NCBI GenBank assembly: GCA_964435565.1
Contig: CAYSZR010000023.1
Coordinates: forward strand, 1-29,323
Direction: 5' to 3'
Length of the DNA: 29,323 bases
DNA from: QAMH01 sp964435565
GTDB lineage: Bacteria; Actinomycetota; Coriobacteriia; Coriobacteriales; QAMH01
Each line of letters opens with the position of its first letter. The stretch's first letter is position 1. The notes below the pieces were generated by a model, which did no database searches, was not told the DNA's origin, and saw only the letters and a list, made by a program, of their open reading frames with translations. Shown here one piece after another: positions 1 through 8,055 of the stretch. The position numbers and the translations under genes are program-made.

Positions 1-540
1 CTTGATGATCTTGGCATCGGCACTGCAGGATCAAAGGCCTCGCGCTTGAAGGCTGCGATCGAGGCGGATGTTCCGGTTTTGGCGATTTGCGGTGGATATC
101 AGATACTCGGTGAATACTATTTGGGGCACGAAGGCCAGCGAGCTGATTTCATCGGGGCGATTCCCATGTTCACTGAAGCGGGAAACGATCGGCTCATTGG
201 AAACCTGGTTTTTAATGCGGAAGGGATCGAGGGTTCTCCCGTTGTCGTGGGGTTTGAAAACCATGCCGGTCGTACGTTTTTGCGCGAGGGCGCTCGTCCT
301 TTGGGCAGAGTCGTAGAAGGTTTTGGCAACAATGGGCAGGATGGGACCGAGGGATTGCGCTACCGCAACGTCATCGCGACTTATAGCCACGGACCCCTTT
401 TGCCGAAGAACCCGAAAGTCGCCGATAGCCTGATTGGCCTCGCCTTGCAACGAAGGCATCCAGAAATGGAACTGTCCCCGCTTGATGATTTGCTCGAATT
501 AAATGCACACGATACTATGGTACAAAGGCTTACAACCTAG
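1..540 (+). CDS. gatD: Lipid II isoglutaminyl synthase glutaminase subunit GatD (5' truncated)
   Basis: The reading frame is open from base 1, so the start lies upstream of the window; about 179 residues are present. GatD is a CobB/CobQ-type class I glutamine amidotransferase. It hydrolyses glutamine and passes ammonia to MurT, which amidates the D-glutamate of lipid II at the inner face of the membrane. Visible motifs are the nucleophile loop LAICGGYQ (Cys codon at 88-90), FENHAGRT, and ATYSHGPLLPKNP, whose His is the expected catalytic partner. The murT gene is normally directly upstream and would lie outside the window. A downstream ATG-initiated gene follows after 22 bases. The CobQ cobyric acid synthase alternative is unlikely because the protein is the short GatD form with the characteristic HGPLLPKNP C-terminal motif. 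Family call is confident. Confidence 0.9.
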   Translation, partial: LDDLGIGTAGSKASRLKAAIEADVPVLAICGGYQILGEYYLGHEGQRADFIGAIPMFTEAGNDRLIGNLVFNAEGIEGSPVVVGFENHAGRTFLREGARPLGRVVEGFGNNGQDGTEGLRYRNVIATYSHGPLLPKNPKVADSLIGLALQRRHPEMELSPLDDLLELNAHDTMVQRLTT

Positions 541-562
541 ATAGGTGTCATAAGGAGTAACA

Positions 563-1756
563 ATGGAACAGACATCAATGAATGGTAAGTATTACCGCAC
601 AAGCATGGATGACATCAAATCCTCAGAAGGTTGGTTTGGCAAAATATGTCTGCTCGGCCTTATCTCGTTCATTCCCGTTTTTGGGCAGATGACCCTTTAC
701 GGTTATGCATATGAGTGGGGACATAAAGCAGCGTGGGGTATAAAAGATTCCCTCCCCAAGAAGATTTATGGCCGTCCAAACAGCAAGATGCTGCGTTGGG
801 GCTGGTTCGTGTTGGTGCTCATGTTCGTTTTTGCTTTGATTCCCTCTGTTGTCAGTGGCATTGGCAATGCCATGTCGTCGGCGGGCACTGCAACAACCAC
901 GCTGTCTGCATATGGACATGCTACGGCAAATACCGGGAATCTGGCGCTTGTCGGTTTTGGCGGAATCCTTACCCTGATAGGCTCGGTTCTTGCACTTGCC
1001 GCCGGTATCTTTTCGTGGGTCGGAATCATGCGTATGACCATTTATGATCGTCTGGGTGCCGGTCTCAAATTCGGCAAGATCTGGGCTATGATCAAGCATG
1101 ATTTTGGCGGACTGATGCGCATATTCGGCATGGCCTTGCTCTGGGGCTGCATTCTCGGCCTCATCTTGTTTATTGTTACCATGGTTCTTGTCATTGCCGT
1201 TGTAGGCGCTGCAGCTCTGCCTGCCATATCGAGCATTTCGGGCACGACGGCAAGCAGCTCTACTCTTGTGGCTTATATCGTCAGCGCCGTTGTACTCATG
1301 ATTCCTGTTTTCATCGTTATAATGTACTTTGCTTTTGTCGTGAGCGCATTTGTTCAGCTGCTCGTTTCGCGTGCACTTGGATACTGGACTCGCCAGTTCG
1401 ATGTTGCCGCATGGGGACCACAAGATGCCCCGCTTCCTTTCGAGGCAGCACAGCAGCAGCAACAGCAGCAGCAATATTATGCTGCACCTCAGCCTTCGTA
1501 CAATCAGCAGCAGGCTGATGTCCAGCAGGGGCAAGCGCCTTATACCCAGCCTCAACAGCAGCCGTGGCCTGCGCAACAGCCTGTTCAGCCTCAGCAAAAT
1601 CCGGTTGCGGCCACACCCGAACCGACTGCAACGGCTGTTCCGGTAGCAGTACCTGAGCAGGCGGCAGCACCCGATCCTGCCTCGACTCCTGCCGATTCGG
1701 CTCCGCAGCCAGAGAACAACACCGCGGCTCCTGAGGCAGAGGAAAAGTCTGAATAA
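563..1756 (+). CDS. DUF4013-type polytopic membrane protein with Gln/Pro-rich tail
   Basis: This 397-residue protein starts at an ATG preceded by a clear AAGGAGT ribosome binding site. The N-terminal part (about residues 25-60) has the pattern hydrophobic helix, then IPVFGQM, LYGY and later LPKKIYGR, which resembles the DUF4013 family of bacterial membrane proteins. About five hydrophobic segments can be seen, near residues 27-50, 80-105, 128-155, 183-215 and 229-265. From about residue 295 the protein becomes a disordered tail: a run of eight glutamines, then Gln/Pro/Tyr-rich sequence, then Ala/Pro/Glu-rich sequence to the end. The tail is probably cytoplasmic or surface exposed, but topology cannot be fixed by eye. 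It follows gatD by 22 bases and may be co-transcribed with it; a terminator follows. Function is unknown. Confidence 0.75.
   Translation: MEQTSMNGKYYRTSMDDIKSSEGWFGKICLLGLISFIPVFGQMTLYGYAYEWGHKAAWGIKDSLPKKIYGRPNSKMLRWGWFVLVLMFVFALIPSVVSGIGNAMSSAGTATTTLSAYGHATANTGNLALVGFGGILTLIGSVLALAAGIFSWVGIMRMTIYDRLGAGLKFGKIWAMIKHDFGGLMRIFGMALLWGCILGLILFIVTMVLVIAVVGAAALPAISSISGTTASSSTLVAYIVSAVVLMIPVFIVIMYFAFVVSAFVQLLVSRALGYWTRQFDVAAWGPQDAPLPFEAAQQQQQQQQYYAAPQPSYNQQQADVQQGQAPYTQPQQQPWPAQQPVQPQQNPVAATPEPTATAVPVAVPEQAAAPDPASTPADSAPQPENNTAAPEAEEKSE
1446..1474 (+). repeat. CAG/CAA trinucleotide repeat encoding polyglutamine
   Basis: A run of CAG codons interrupted by CAA encodes consecutive glutamines at the start of the low-complexity tail of the membrane protein. 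Because it is in frame, slippage would change tail length without breaking the gene. Seen directly; variability is inference. Confidence 0.8.
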
Positions 1757-1776
1757 GACATCTTCAGAATCGAGAA

Positions 1777-1831
1777 ATCGAGCTCCGTTTTCAAAGAACT
1801 TGTCTTCTTGGAAAGCGGGGCTCGATCTTTT
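1777..1831 (+). terminator. Intrinsic terminator after the DUF4013-type gene
   Basis: Arms at 1777-1797 and 1806-1826 pair along 21 positions, with two G-U wobbles and one mismatch, around a loop of about 8 bases. TTTT follows immediately at 1828-1831. This separates the gatD side from the ribosomal protein operon. Confidence 0.85.
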
Positions 1832-1886
1832 GCACTAGAACAGGCTATTTTATGGGAGCTTTCGCCTGTTTTAAGCAAAAAGGATA

Positions 1887-1915
1887 TTGATTTCGAGCTG
1901 TACGGCGAGTATCCT
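1887..1915 (+). promoter_or_regulatory. Candidate sigma-A promoter for rplM-rpsI
   Basis: TTGATT at 1887-1892 and TATCCT at 1910-1915 are separated by 17 bases, upstream of rplM and downstream of the previous terminator. The -10 is imperfect, so this is a candidate only. Transcription from here would give a leader of about 65-70 bases. Confidence 0.4.
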
Positions 1916-1930
1916 TAACAAGTTCGCTTT

Positions 1931-1950
1931 CAGAGCCCCGTGAAACTCTG
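1931..1950 (+). promoter_or_regulatory. Small hairpin in the rplM leader
   Basis: CAGAG and CTCTG pair around a 10-base loop in the predicted 5' leader of rplM. Ribosomal protein L13 leaders that bind L13 are known in other bacteria; whether this is one cannot be judged from the sequence alone. Confidence 0.25.
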
Positions 1951-1989
1951 TGATTGAACACTGTTTGTAATTAGTTGGAGGAACTTTAC

Positions 1990-2424
1990 GTGAAGACCTA
2001 TTATGCAAAGCCCGGCGAAGTCCAGCGCGAGTGGCTTTTGGTCGATGCGACCGGCATGACCTTAGGGCGACTTGCTTCTGCCATCGCGCAGATTCTGCGT
2101 GGCAAGAACAAGCCAACCTATACGCCGCATGTTGATACGGGTGACTTTGTCATCGTAACCAACTGCGACAAGATCAAGATTTCCGGCGCAAAGGTCACTG
2201 ACAAGGTGTACACCAGGATTACCGGTTATCCCGGCGGTGTGCGTCAGGAAACTTTCCAGGAGGCAATGGCCAAGCATCCCGAGCGTGTCATCGAGCACGC
2301 GGTCAAGGGTATGCTTCCCAAGGGTACGCTTGGACGTCAGATGGCAAAGAAGCTCAAAGTCTATGCAGGCTCCGAGCATCCCCATCAGGCGCAGAACCCC
2401 CGCAAGATTGACCTGGAGGCTTAA
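1990..2424 (+). CDS. rplM: 50S ribosomal protein L13
   Basis: This 144-residue protein of the large ribosomal subunit matches the usual L13 length of about 142. Diagnostic stretches are MTLGRLAS near the N-terminus, the HVDTGDFVIV and KISGAK region, RITGYPGG, and the C-terminal MLPKGTLGRQM and KVYAGSEHPH. I chose the GTG at 1990 because GGAGG lies at 1978-1982 just upstream, and starting there gives the normal N-terminus (V/M)KTYYAKPGEV. The in-frame codon at 1975 would sit upstream of that ribosome binding site. The gene lies 3 bases upstream of rpsI, the conserved rplM-rpsI arrangement, and the pair is bounded by terminators on both sides. Confidence 0.97.
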   Translation: MKTYYAKPGEVQREWLLVDATGMTLGRLASAIAQILRGKNKPTYTPHVDTGDFVIVTNCDKIKISGAKVTDKVYTRITGYPGGVRQETFQEAMAKHPERVIEHAVKGMLPKGTLGRQMAKKLKVYAGSEHPHQAQNPRKIDLEA

Positions 2425-2427
2425 CCA

Positions 2428-2829
2428 ATGGCAGACACCAAAAACGAAGCCGTTTACTACGGCACTGGCCGTCGCAAGAACGCTGTTGCACGTGTGCACC
2501 TCGTTCCCGGTACTGGCAAGATCACTGTCAACAAGCGCGATGCTGAAGATTATTTTGGCCGCAAGGCTCTGGTGGAGTTTGCAAGCACCCCATTTAAGGT
2601 GACTGGCACTACCGAGCACTTTGATGTTATCGCGACTCTTAACGGTGGCGGTATCTCCGGCCAGGCCGGAGCATTGCGCCATGGTATCGCCCGAGCGCTG
2701 CTCGATGCTGGCGATTATCGTGACGATCTTAAGAAGGCTGGCTTCCTTACGCGCGATCCTCGTATGGTCGAGCGAAAGAAATACGGCCTGAAAAAAGCTC
2801 GCAAGCGCCCACAGTTCTCGAAGCGCTAA
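2428..2829 (+). CDS. rpsI: 30S ribosomal protein S9
   Basis: This 133-residue small-subunit protein is the second gene of the rplM-rpsI operon. The N-terminal GTGRRKNAVARVHL motif, the central LNGGGISGQAGALRHGIARAL stretch (2638-2700) and the basic C-terminal tail ending in KKARKRPQFSKR are all characteristic of S9. The tail is the part that reaches the P-site tRNA in the ribosome. The ribosome binding site GGAGG lies inside the last codons of rplM, so the two are translationally close. A strong rho-independent terminator follows at 2832-2862. Confidence 0.98.
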   Translation: MADTKNEAVYYGTGRRKNAVARVHLVPGTGKITVNKRDAEDYFGRKALVEFASTPFKVTGTTEHFDVIATLNGGGISGQAGALRHGIARALLDAGDYRDDLKKAGFLTRDPRMVERKKYGLKKARKRPQFSKR

Positions 2830-2831
2830 GC

Positions 2832-2862
2832 AAAAAAGACCCGCTTTTGCGGGTCTTTTTTT
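2832..2862 (+). terminator. Bidirectional intrinsic terminator between rpsI and the hydrogenase protease gene
   Basis: GACCCGC (2838-2844) and GCGGGTC (2849-2855) pair around TTTT. The stem is flanked by an A run on the left and a T run on the right, so it can stop transcription from both convergent genes. Confidence 0.93.
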
Positions 2863-2898
2863 ATGCCATATGAAGCCTTTGTATATAGCCGACAGAAT

Positions 2899-3471
2899 CT
2901 ACGCGTCCAATTCTAAGAGCTCCATAATTGCGCTAACTGCATAAGGCACGGCTGCTTTTACTTCCTGTGTCAGATCAATGGTTAATTCTCTAGGAGAGAT
3001 ATCCTTTTTCTGAACGCCAACGCAGCGTATATCGCAATCGTGGCCAGCAAGTCGGGCGTTGGTTAGGACATCTGAAACACGCATGTCATGCAGGGAGTGC
3101 ATGACACTGTAGCTTGCCATGTCTTCTGGCGTGAATGTGTAGCAGGTGCCGGGCTTTGCCTCGGGGCCGCAATCGACGACATCGACGATGACAAGACGAT
3201 CGTAATCGCGGATATAGGGGATAAGCCCCATTCCCATGGTTCCGGCATCCATGACAGGGATGAGTCCGTCTTCTTCGGCGTCTACGCTGTCTTCGCGAAA
3301 AATACCCATAAGCGTTTTCGCATGTTCTTGGTCGAAAACCTCGCAAGCAGTTTCATAATCTGTCAGCACTTTGGCGACATATGATCCAAAACCCTCGTCA
3401 AGCAGCAGCATGTTGCCTACGCAGACAACCATCTGCTTCACATGTTCGGTATCGACGTTTGATTGTGTCAT
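2899..3471 (-). CDS. hyaD: [NiFe] hydrogenase maturation endopeptidase (HyaD/HybD family)
   Basis: This 190-residue cytoplasmic protease cleaves the C-terminal extension of the hydrogenase large subunit after nickel insertion, letting the subunit fold and join the small subunit. The family signature GNMLLLDEGFG (residues 19-29) contains the first Ni-sensing carboxylate (Glu26). DAGTMG follows with Asp75, and the SLHDMR motif near residue 126 supplies the His ligand. Its substrate is most likely the large subunit encoded at 4856-6577, which has a 20-residue extension past DPCxxCxxH. The start ATG overlaps the stop of the upstream kinase-like gene by four bases (ATGA), so translation is probably coupled. 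Hyp accessory genes are not in the window. The family call is strong; the symbol follows the Hya operon context. Confidence 0.9.
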   Translation of the reverse strand: MTQSNVDTEHVKQMVVCVGNMLLLDEGFGSYVAKVLTDYETACEVFDQEHAKTLMGIFREDSVDAEEDGLIPVMDAGTMGMGLIPYIRDYDRLVIVDVVDCGPEAKPGTCYTFTPEDMASYSVMHSLHDMRVSDVLTNARLAGHDCDIRCVGVQKKDISPRELTIDLTQEVKAAVPYAVSAIMELLELDA

Positions 3472-4004
3472 GAGCGTTCTCCCTTTAGAACGGGCAGTAA
3501 TTCTGAGGTGATCTTCTCGACAGACTCCAACGTGGAGAGTCCATCGAGCTCGACGGCAATATCAGCCGCTCGTTCATAGAGCGGACGTCTTTCGTTATAG
3601 AGATCCTCGAGTGTGTTTCCCTCGCGAATGATTACGCCACGATCGAGTAGGTCCTGGCGCAAACGACGTCTCAATTCTTCCAAGCTAAGGTCGAGAAACA
3701 CGATAGTGCCAAGGGTCTTAAGGTTTGCGACGGCTTCGCTGCCATAGACAGCCGACCCTCCTGTAGCGATGATGTGATGTTCGCATTGCAGCCCAGCAAG
3801 TAACGTGTTCTCGCAATCGATGAAACCCTCGATGCCGCGATTCTTGATTATCTCTGGAAGAAGCATGCCTTCTCCCTCTTGGATAAGTAGGTCGGTATCG
3901 ACAAAGCGATAACCGAGCTTTTTTGCAAGCACGACACCAAGCGTGCTTTTGCCGGCGCCGGGCATTCCGATGAGCGTGATATTGTTTTTCTTAGTGAACT
4001 GCAC
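3468..4004 (-). CDS. Shikimate-kinase-like P-loop kinase
   Basis: The protein has 178 residues, the size of AroK. It carries a Walker A motif GMPGAGKST (13-21), the DTD pair at 36-38, the GG loop at 82-83 and the LID/C-terminal ERRPLYERAADI stretch (from about 138), all typical of the shikimate kinase fold. Two canonical substrate contacts differ: the Arg that follows Phe in FR (shikimate carboxylate contact) is Ile62 here, and the GGG substrate loop reads GGS (82-84). The substrate may therefore not be shikimate, although shikimate kinase remains possible. The GTG start at 4004 is chosen because TAAGGAGG lies at 4013-4020. The gene overlaps the hydrogenase maturation protease gene by 4 bases, so the two are one transcript. 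Confidence 0.75.
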   Translation of the reverse strand: MQFTKKNNITLIGMPGAGKSTLGVVLAKKLGYRFVDTDLLIQEGEGMLLPEIIKNRGIEGFIDCENTLLAGLQCEHHIIATGGSAVYGSEAVANLKTLGTIVFLDLSLEELRRRLRQDLLDRGVIIREGNTLEDLYNERRPLYERAADIAVELDGLSTLESVEKITSELLPVLKGERS

Positions 4005-4060
4005 GTACGTATCCTCCTTAAGGCTTGGATAATTCTACCTTACGTTACAGCCTGAAAATG

Positions 4061-4096
4061 AATCAACCCCGCCGGAAGTTCCCGACGGGGTTGATT
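4061..4096 (-). terminator. Hairpin terminator after the hydrogenase structural operon
   Basis: AATCAACCCCGCCGG and the opposing arm ending at 4096 form a nearly perfect 15-bp stem with a short loop, directly downstream of the cytochrome b stop codon on the minus strand. The T tract is weak, so some read-through into the kinase/protease genes is plausible. Confidence 0.7.
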
Positions 4097-4121
4097 TGCA
4101 GAACTTTGGACTAACGGGCTG

Positions 4122-4853
4122 CTAGGCAGTCGCGGCAGCCTCTTCTTCGGCCTCTTCTTCGGGCTCTTCGCCCATTGAATCGTAGCCGGAGATGTTCATG
4201 GTCTCTGCGTCATAGGTGAGACCGGGGCTGCTCTTCTTGCCAAAGAGCATGACCATTGTGGGGCCAAAGCCTTCGATATTAGCAAGATAGAGGTGGATAA
4301 GCGTGAAGCAGATGAAGAAGAACATCATGAAGTAATGGATGATGCGAACCTTCATCAAGCCGCCTACGGCAGCGGTGAAACCTGCGAAGAACGGAATCTC
4401 CATCGTCGGCCCCCACAGAGCAAAGCCGGTGTAGCCCATGAAAAGCAGGGCGACGGCGACAAGGATGTAAGAGAGCTTTTGCGGAACGCCGTACTTGCCA
4501 CCCAGCGGGTGATCCTTCTTGAGGAACAGGTAGTACTTGATCCATGCGCCCAGCTGATGGCGGTTGTCCTTCTGAGGAAGGAACGTGTACATGTCAGGCT
4601 TGGTCTCGTGGCTTCCATAATATGGCGAGGACTTGATGAAGCCCGAAGCAACGATACGGAAGATGAGATTGATGAGAATCACGAAAGCGCAGAAGATGTG
4701 CAAGCCGCGCGCAAGACCCATCATGCCACCGATAATGGGGTAGTGGATCTCGATACCCGAAAGGATAAGGAGAAGCATGCAAATCAAGTTGATCCAGTGC
4801 GTGACACGGAAGACGAACGGATGCGCCTCAGGGTAATGTACGAGATGTGCCAT
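4122..4853 (-). CDS. hyaC: Hydrogenase b-type cytochrome subunit
   Basis: This 243-residue membrane cytochrome b anchors the hydrogenase and carries electrons from the small subunit to quinones. Four membrane helices are visible near residues 22-40, 52-70, 128-148 and 172-192. The His residues expected to bind two hemes are at 19 (VTHW), 52 (GLHIF), 173 (IIHYF) and 187 (LIHLY). The C-terminus is an acidic Glu/Ala-rich tail. The ATG at 4853 is preferred because GGGGAGG lies upstream at a good distance; an alternative TTG at 4871 would place the start upstream of that site and inside hyaB. It begins 2 bases after the hyaB stop, so A-B-C are one operon. The cytochrome identifies an uptake-type, quinone-linked enzyme rather than a soluble one. 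Confidence 0.92.
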   Translation of the reverse strand: MAHLVHYPEAHPFVFRVTHWINLICMLLLILSGIEIHYPIIGGMMGLARGLHIFCAFVILINLIFRIVASGFIKSSPYYGSHETKPDMYTFLPQKDNRHQLGAWIKYYLFLKKDHPLGGKYGVPQKLSYILVAVALLFMGYTGFALWGPTMEIPFFAGFTAAVGGLMKVRIIHYFMMFFFICFTLIHLYLANIEGFGPTMVMLFGKKSSPGLTYDAETMNISGYDSMGEEPEEEAEEEAAATA

Positions 4854-4855
4854 GA

Positions 4856-6577
4856 CTATCGACCTCCCCAAGGACTCATGTGCGTCTTGAATTCATGACC
4901 GGTCTTGGGCTCCATAATATGGATAGCGCAAGCAACGCACGGGTCATAACCATGGACAATACGCAAGGCGTTGATAGGTGCCTTGATGTTATCGATGGGA
5001 GTGCCGATAAGGCCCTGCTCGATGGTGCCTTTGACACCAGAGGCATCACGCGGGGAAATGTTCCAAGTGGTGGGAACGATCTCCTGATAGTGCGTGATCT
5101 TGTTGCCGGAAATCTTCTCGGTGTGATACAGGGCACCACGAGGTGCTTCCCAGAATCCCTCGCCCTGGCCAGCATCGCGGACGCGCTTTGCAAACCAAGG
5201 ATTGCCGACGACCTCGCCAGCTTCAGCCTTCTTGAGCAGCTCGACGACTTCTGCGCACCAGTCGACCATATAGCCGGCTACTGCAGACGCCTCGATGGGA
5301 CGTGCCGCCAGGCGGCCAAGTGCAGAGTTGAGGGCAAGGACGCTGCTGGCATTGGCGGGAAGGCCAAGACCGGTAAGAACGGTCTTTACGCCAGCGACGA
5401 TCTCGGGAACTCCGTTCATGTATGACACGAGTACACGCGCAAGAGGACCGACTTCCATGGGTTCGCCATCATAGCGAGGCGCCTTGGACCAGGTGTACTT
5501 GTCGTTGACGACTTCGTTCGCCTCGTCTTTGTAATAGCCTGGGAATTTGTCGGGAGCCTTGGTAACGCCTTCTGTTGGATGGCGAGGTGCGCCATCGTCT
5601 GCATAGTACGCATGCGTGGTTTCCTCGGTCATCTTCGAGCCATCGAACTTCTCGAGTACGGGCGCGCCGCTCTTCATGCGAACGATGCCGGCCGGGAAGT
5701 AACGATCTTCAAGAGAGCGCGATGCGCGGTCGAAAACGCCATAAGCGAGGAAGTTACCATGCTTGTTGTTGCCGATACTGGCAACGTCTTTGAGGTACAC
5801 ACTGGCGATAGCGATCGCGTCGGGAACCATGACGTTGTCAATCCAGTTTTTGAGCTTGGTTGCACGGAATAAGATGTCATCAAGCTTGTCCACGCTGGGC
5901 ACAAATGCCGTGCCACCGGGAATCGAAGTCTGGATATGGGGCATCTTGCCACCGATAATCGCAGAGATTTCGTCAGCAGTCGCCTGCATGTCGATGGCCT
6001 CGATATAGTGAGCTGTTGCAATGAGGTCGACCTCGGCGGGGAGCTTGTACGCATTGGGGGCTTGGCCTTCGAGGAACCAGCCACCGGACAGCCAGGAGTA
6101 CTGGCCGTTTGCAGCAAATTTCGCGAGGCGAGCCTTCAGAGCGCCAAAGTCGGACTGGGCCAGACCCAAGGTCTTGCAAAGTTCGTAGGTAGTGTCGACA
6201 TCAGCCTCAAGAGCATGAAGCGGGTTAACGTAGTCGAGCGCGCTGAGCTGATAGAACCACAGGATGTGGCTATGCAGGAACTGCGAGCCCTCGACGAGAT
6301 TGCGAACCAGGCGAGCGCCTTCGGGATGCTGGACACCATAGGCCTCTTCTGCTGCATAGCAAGAAGTATGGCAGTGGGAAACCGGGCAAACGCCACAGAC
6401 GCGCTCGGCCAGATATGCCGCATCGATCGGCTCGCGGCCTTCGGCGATGAGTTCCATACCGCGGAACAATCCGCCAGAAACCCAGGCATCGCTTACAACG
6501 CCGTTTTCGACTTCCATCTCGATACGGAGATGACCTTCGATACGGTCTACCGGGTCGATAATTGAATGCTTAGCCAT
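4856..6577 (-). CDS. hyaB: [NiFe] hydrogenase large (catalytic) subunit
   Basis: This 573-residue subunit holds the NiFe(CN)2CO active site and splits H2. The two ligand motifs are intact: RVCGVCPVSHC with Cys61 and Cys64, and DPCVACAIH with Cys547 and Cys550. The N-terminal DPVDRIEGHLRIE is a family signature. Twenty residues follow His553 and should be removed by the HyaD-type protease encoded at 2899-3471. The enzyme has no signal peptide of its own and should be co-exported with the Tat-signal small subunit. The gene starts 2 bases after the small-subunit stop. Length, motifs and the cytochrome partner fit a group 1 membrane-bound uptake hydrogenase; the exact subgroup would need a tree. 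Confidence 0.97.
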   Translation of the reverse strand: MAKHSIIDPVDRIEGHLRIEMEVENGVVSDAWVSGGLFRGMELIAEGREPIDAAYLAERVCGVCPVSHCHTSCYAAEEAYGVQHPEGARLVRNLVEGSQFLHSHILWFYQLSALDYVNPLHALEADVDTTYELCKTLGLAQSDFGALKARLAKFAANGQYSWLSGGWFLEGQAPNAYKLPAEVDLIATAHYIEAIDMQATADEISAIIGGKMPHIQTSIPGGTAFVPSVDKLDDILFRATKLKNWIDNVMVPDAIAIASVYLKDVASIGNNKHGNFLAYGVFDRASRSLEDRYFPAGIVRMKSGAPVLEKFDGSKMTEETTHAYYADDGAPRHPTEGVTKAPDKFPGYYKDEANEVVNDKYTWSKAPRYDGEPMEVGPLARVLVSYMNGVPEIVAGVKTVLTGLGLPANASSVLALNSALGRLAARPIEASAVAGYMVDWCAEVVELLKKAEAGEVVGNPWFAKRVRDAGQGEGFWEAPRGALYHTEKISGNKITHYQEIVPTTWNISPRDASGVKGTIEQGLIGTPIDNIKAPINALRIVHGYDPCVACAIHIMEPKTGHEFKTHMSPWGGR

Positions 6578-6579
6578 GA

Positions 6580-7842
6580 TTATTCACCCTCCTCAACCTG
6601 TGCAGCGGGCTGCTTTTCGGCAGCCGGCTCGTTGGTGAGCTGGGCATTGCCGTGCTTGATATCGTAATCGCGTGCCTTCTCGAACGGCGCGCCACCCTTC
6701 GTGCGGCCCGTTGCCTTCATGCCGATGCCATGAATGACGAGCGCTGCGGCGATAACGCCGGTGACTCCAAGGGCGACAGGAGTCGGCTGGAATTTAAGAT
6801 CGCCCAGCTTAAGGGTTTTCATGCGGCTCAGGAACGGTGAGCTAACGTCTACCCAGTTGCGAACCGTGGTGCCCGGGTCTGCGCTGCAGCATCCAATGCA
6901 GGGTGCACCTGCATCAACGCACCAGCTGGTGCGTCGATTCCAGCGCGTCGTTGCGCAGTTTGCCTTGGTCTGTGGGCCTTTGCAACCCATAGCATAGAGG
7001 CAATATCCTAGAGCCTCTTCCTTGCTGCCGAATTCGTAGACGAATTCGCCGTTCTCGAAATGTCCGCGACGTTGGCAATTGTCGTGGATGGTCTCGCCGT
7101 AGTACGTCTTGGGCATGCCGAACTCGTTCAGGTCGGCAACGACCGATTTGGCGCCAAGAAGCAGATACTGAACAACGACGGCAACCAAGGTGGCCGCATT
7201 GCAGGGACAAGAGGGAAGGTTGACGACCGGTGTCGACACACCATTGTCTCGCAGATACTTCTGAACGCCTTCAGCGCCGCCCGGGTTGGGGTCGGCTGCG
7301 CAAAAACCGCCATCGACCGCGCACGAACCTGCGGCGATAACGACAGCTGCGTTTTTGCAGGTCTTGAGCAGGGGGCTATCGCCCGGTGCGCAGGTGGCTT
7401 CGCCTGCAATGCGAAGGATCTCGCCATTGTAGCGGGTCATGACTGCACCCTCGATAACTGCAACGTACTTGCCTTTTGCTGCTTCGATCGTCTGCTCGCG
7501 GGACTCTTCAAGAGAATAGCCAGCAGAGGCCGAAAGTGTTTCTGAGTAGTTGAGAGCGAGATACTCGAGAAGCAACGTCGCCGGATCGGGATCGTCAGAC
7601 TGTGCAAAGGATTCTGTGCAGCCGGTGCAGGAGCCAAGCTCCATCCAAATGACCGGTGCGAGATTACCTTTGCCAAGACCGCCGTTTACGCCGATAAGGG
7701 AGTTGCTCTCGATGGCTTCGGCTACGTCAACCGCCGTCACGCCTTCAATGCCGATTGCCGCTGCAATCGATCCACAGAAGCCGAGAAATGCGCGACGCGT
7801 CAAACCACGCGACTCAAGCGACTCGATAAACGAATCTTGCAT
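6580..7842 (-). CDS. hyaA: [NiFe] hydrogenase small (Fe-S) subunit with Tat signal and C-terminal anchor
   Basis: This 420-residue electron-transfer subunit carries three Fe-S clusters. The N-terminus has the twin-arginine motif TRRAFLGF (Arg16-Arg17) and a hydrophobic stretch, so the folded HyaAB dimer is exported by Tat. CTGCTES begins the proximal cluster motif, and a Cys-rich segment in the second half (WCVDAGAPCIGCC) supplies medial and distal ligands. A membrane helix at about 352-375 anchors the C-terminus, followed by a 45-residue polar tail. The ATG at 7842 is chosen because GGAGG lies just upstream; the in-frame start at 7902 would add 20 residues before the Tat signal and lacks a clear ribosome binding site. 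It is the first gene of the hyaABC operon. Confidence 0.95.
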   Translation of the reverse strand: MQDSFIESLESRGLTRRAFLGFCGSIAAAIGIEGVTAVDVAEAIESNSLIGVNGGLGKGNLAPVIWMELGSCTGCTESFAQSDDPDPATLLLEYLALNYSETLSASAGYSLEESREQTIEAAKGKYVAVIEGAVMTRYNGEILRIAGEATCAPGDSPLLKTCKNAAVVIAAGSCAVDGGFCAADPNPGGAEGVQKYLRDNGVSTPVVNLPSCPCNAATLVAVVVQYLLLGAKSVVADLNEFGMPKTYYGETIHDNCQRRGHFENGEFVYEFGSKEEALGYCLYAMGCKGPQTKANCATTRWNRRTSWCVDAGAPCIGCCSADPGTTVRNWVDVSSPFLSRMKTLKLGDLKFQPTPVALGVTGVIAAALVIHGIGMKATGRTKGGAPFEKARDYDIKHGNAQLTNEPAAEKQPAAQVEEGE

Positions 7843-7958
7843 AGATACCTCCATCTTCCAATCAAACCAACCGCCCATGTCCCCCAACACGGATTGCGGC
7901 ATGGCCGTGACATCTCGATAACTATACGTAATCGAAAAAATAATTCCTCGGTAAAACG

Positions 7959-7971
7959 ATTGATAAACAAT
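7959..7971. promoter_or_regulatory. Dyad in the hyaA-smpB divergent intergenic region
   Basis: ATTG and CAAT are separated by five bases (7959-7962, 7968-7971) in the AT-rich region between divergent hyaA and smpB. It recalls a shortened FNR/CRP-type site, but the spacing does not match the FNR consensus (TTGAT-N4-ATCAA). It may be chance. Confidence 0.2.
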
Positions 7972-7983
7972 TGTCGGATGGAA

Positions 7984-8013
7984 TTGAGCCGTAAACGGGG
8001 GATAGTCTAGAAT
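7984..8013 (+). promoter_or_regulatory. Candidate promoter for smpB
   Basis: TTGAGC (7984-7989) and TAGAAT (8008-8013) are 18 bases apart. Transcription would start near 8020, after the first in-frame ATG at 8017, which supports the downstream GTG at 8056 as the real smpB start. Confidence 0.55.
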
Positions 8014-8055
8014 GCTTTGAGAGGCTGCAAACTGAAACAGGCAGGAAAATCACTG

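Noticed and set aside
623..1597. 324-codon minus-strand open frame opposite the membrane protein
   Set aside because: Arg/Leu/Asn-rich shadow of the real gene, with composition driven by the repeat on the other strand.
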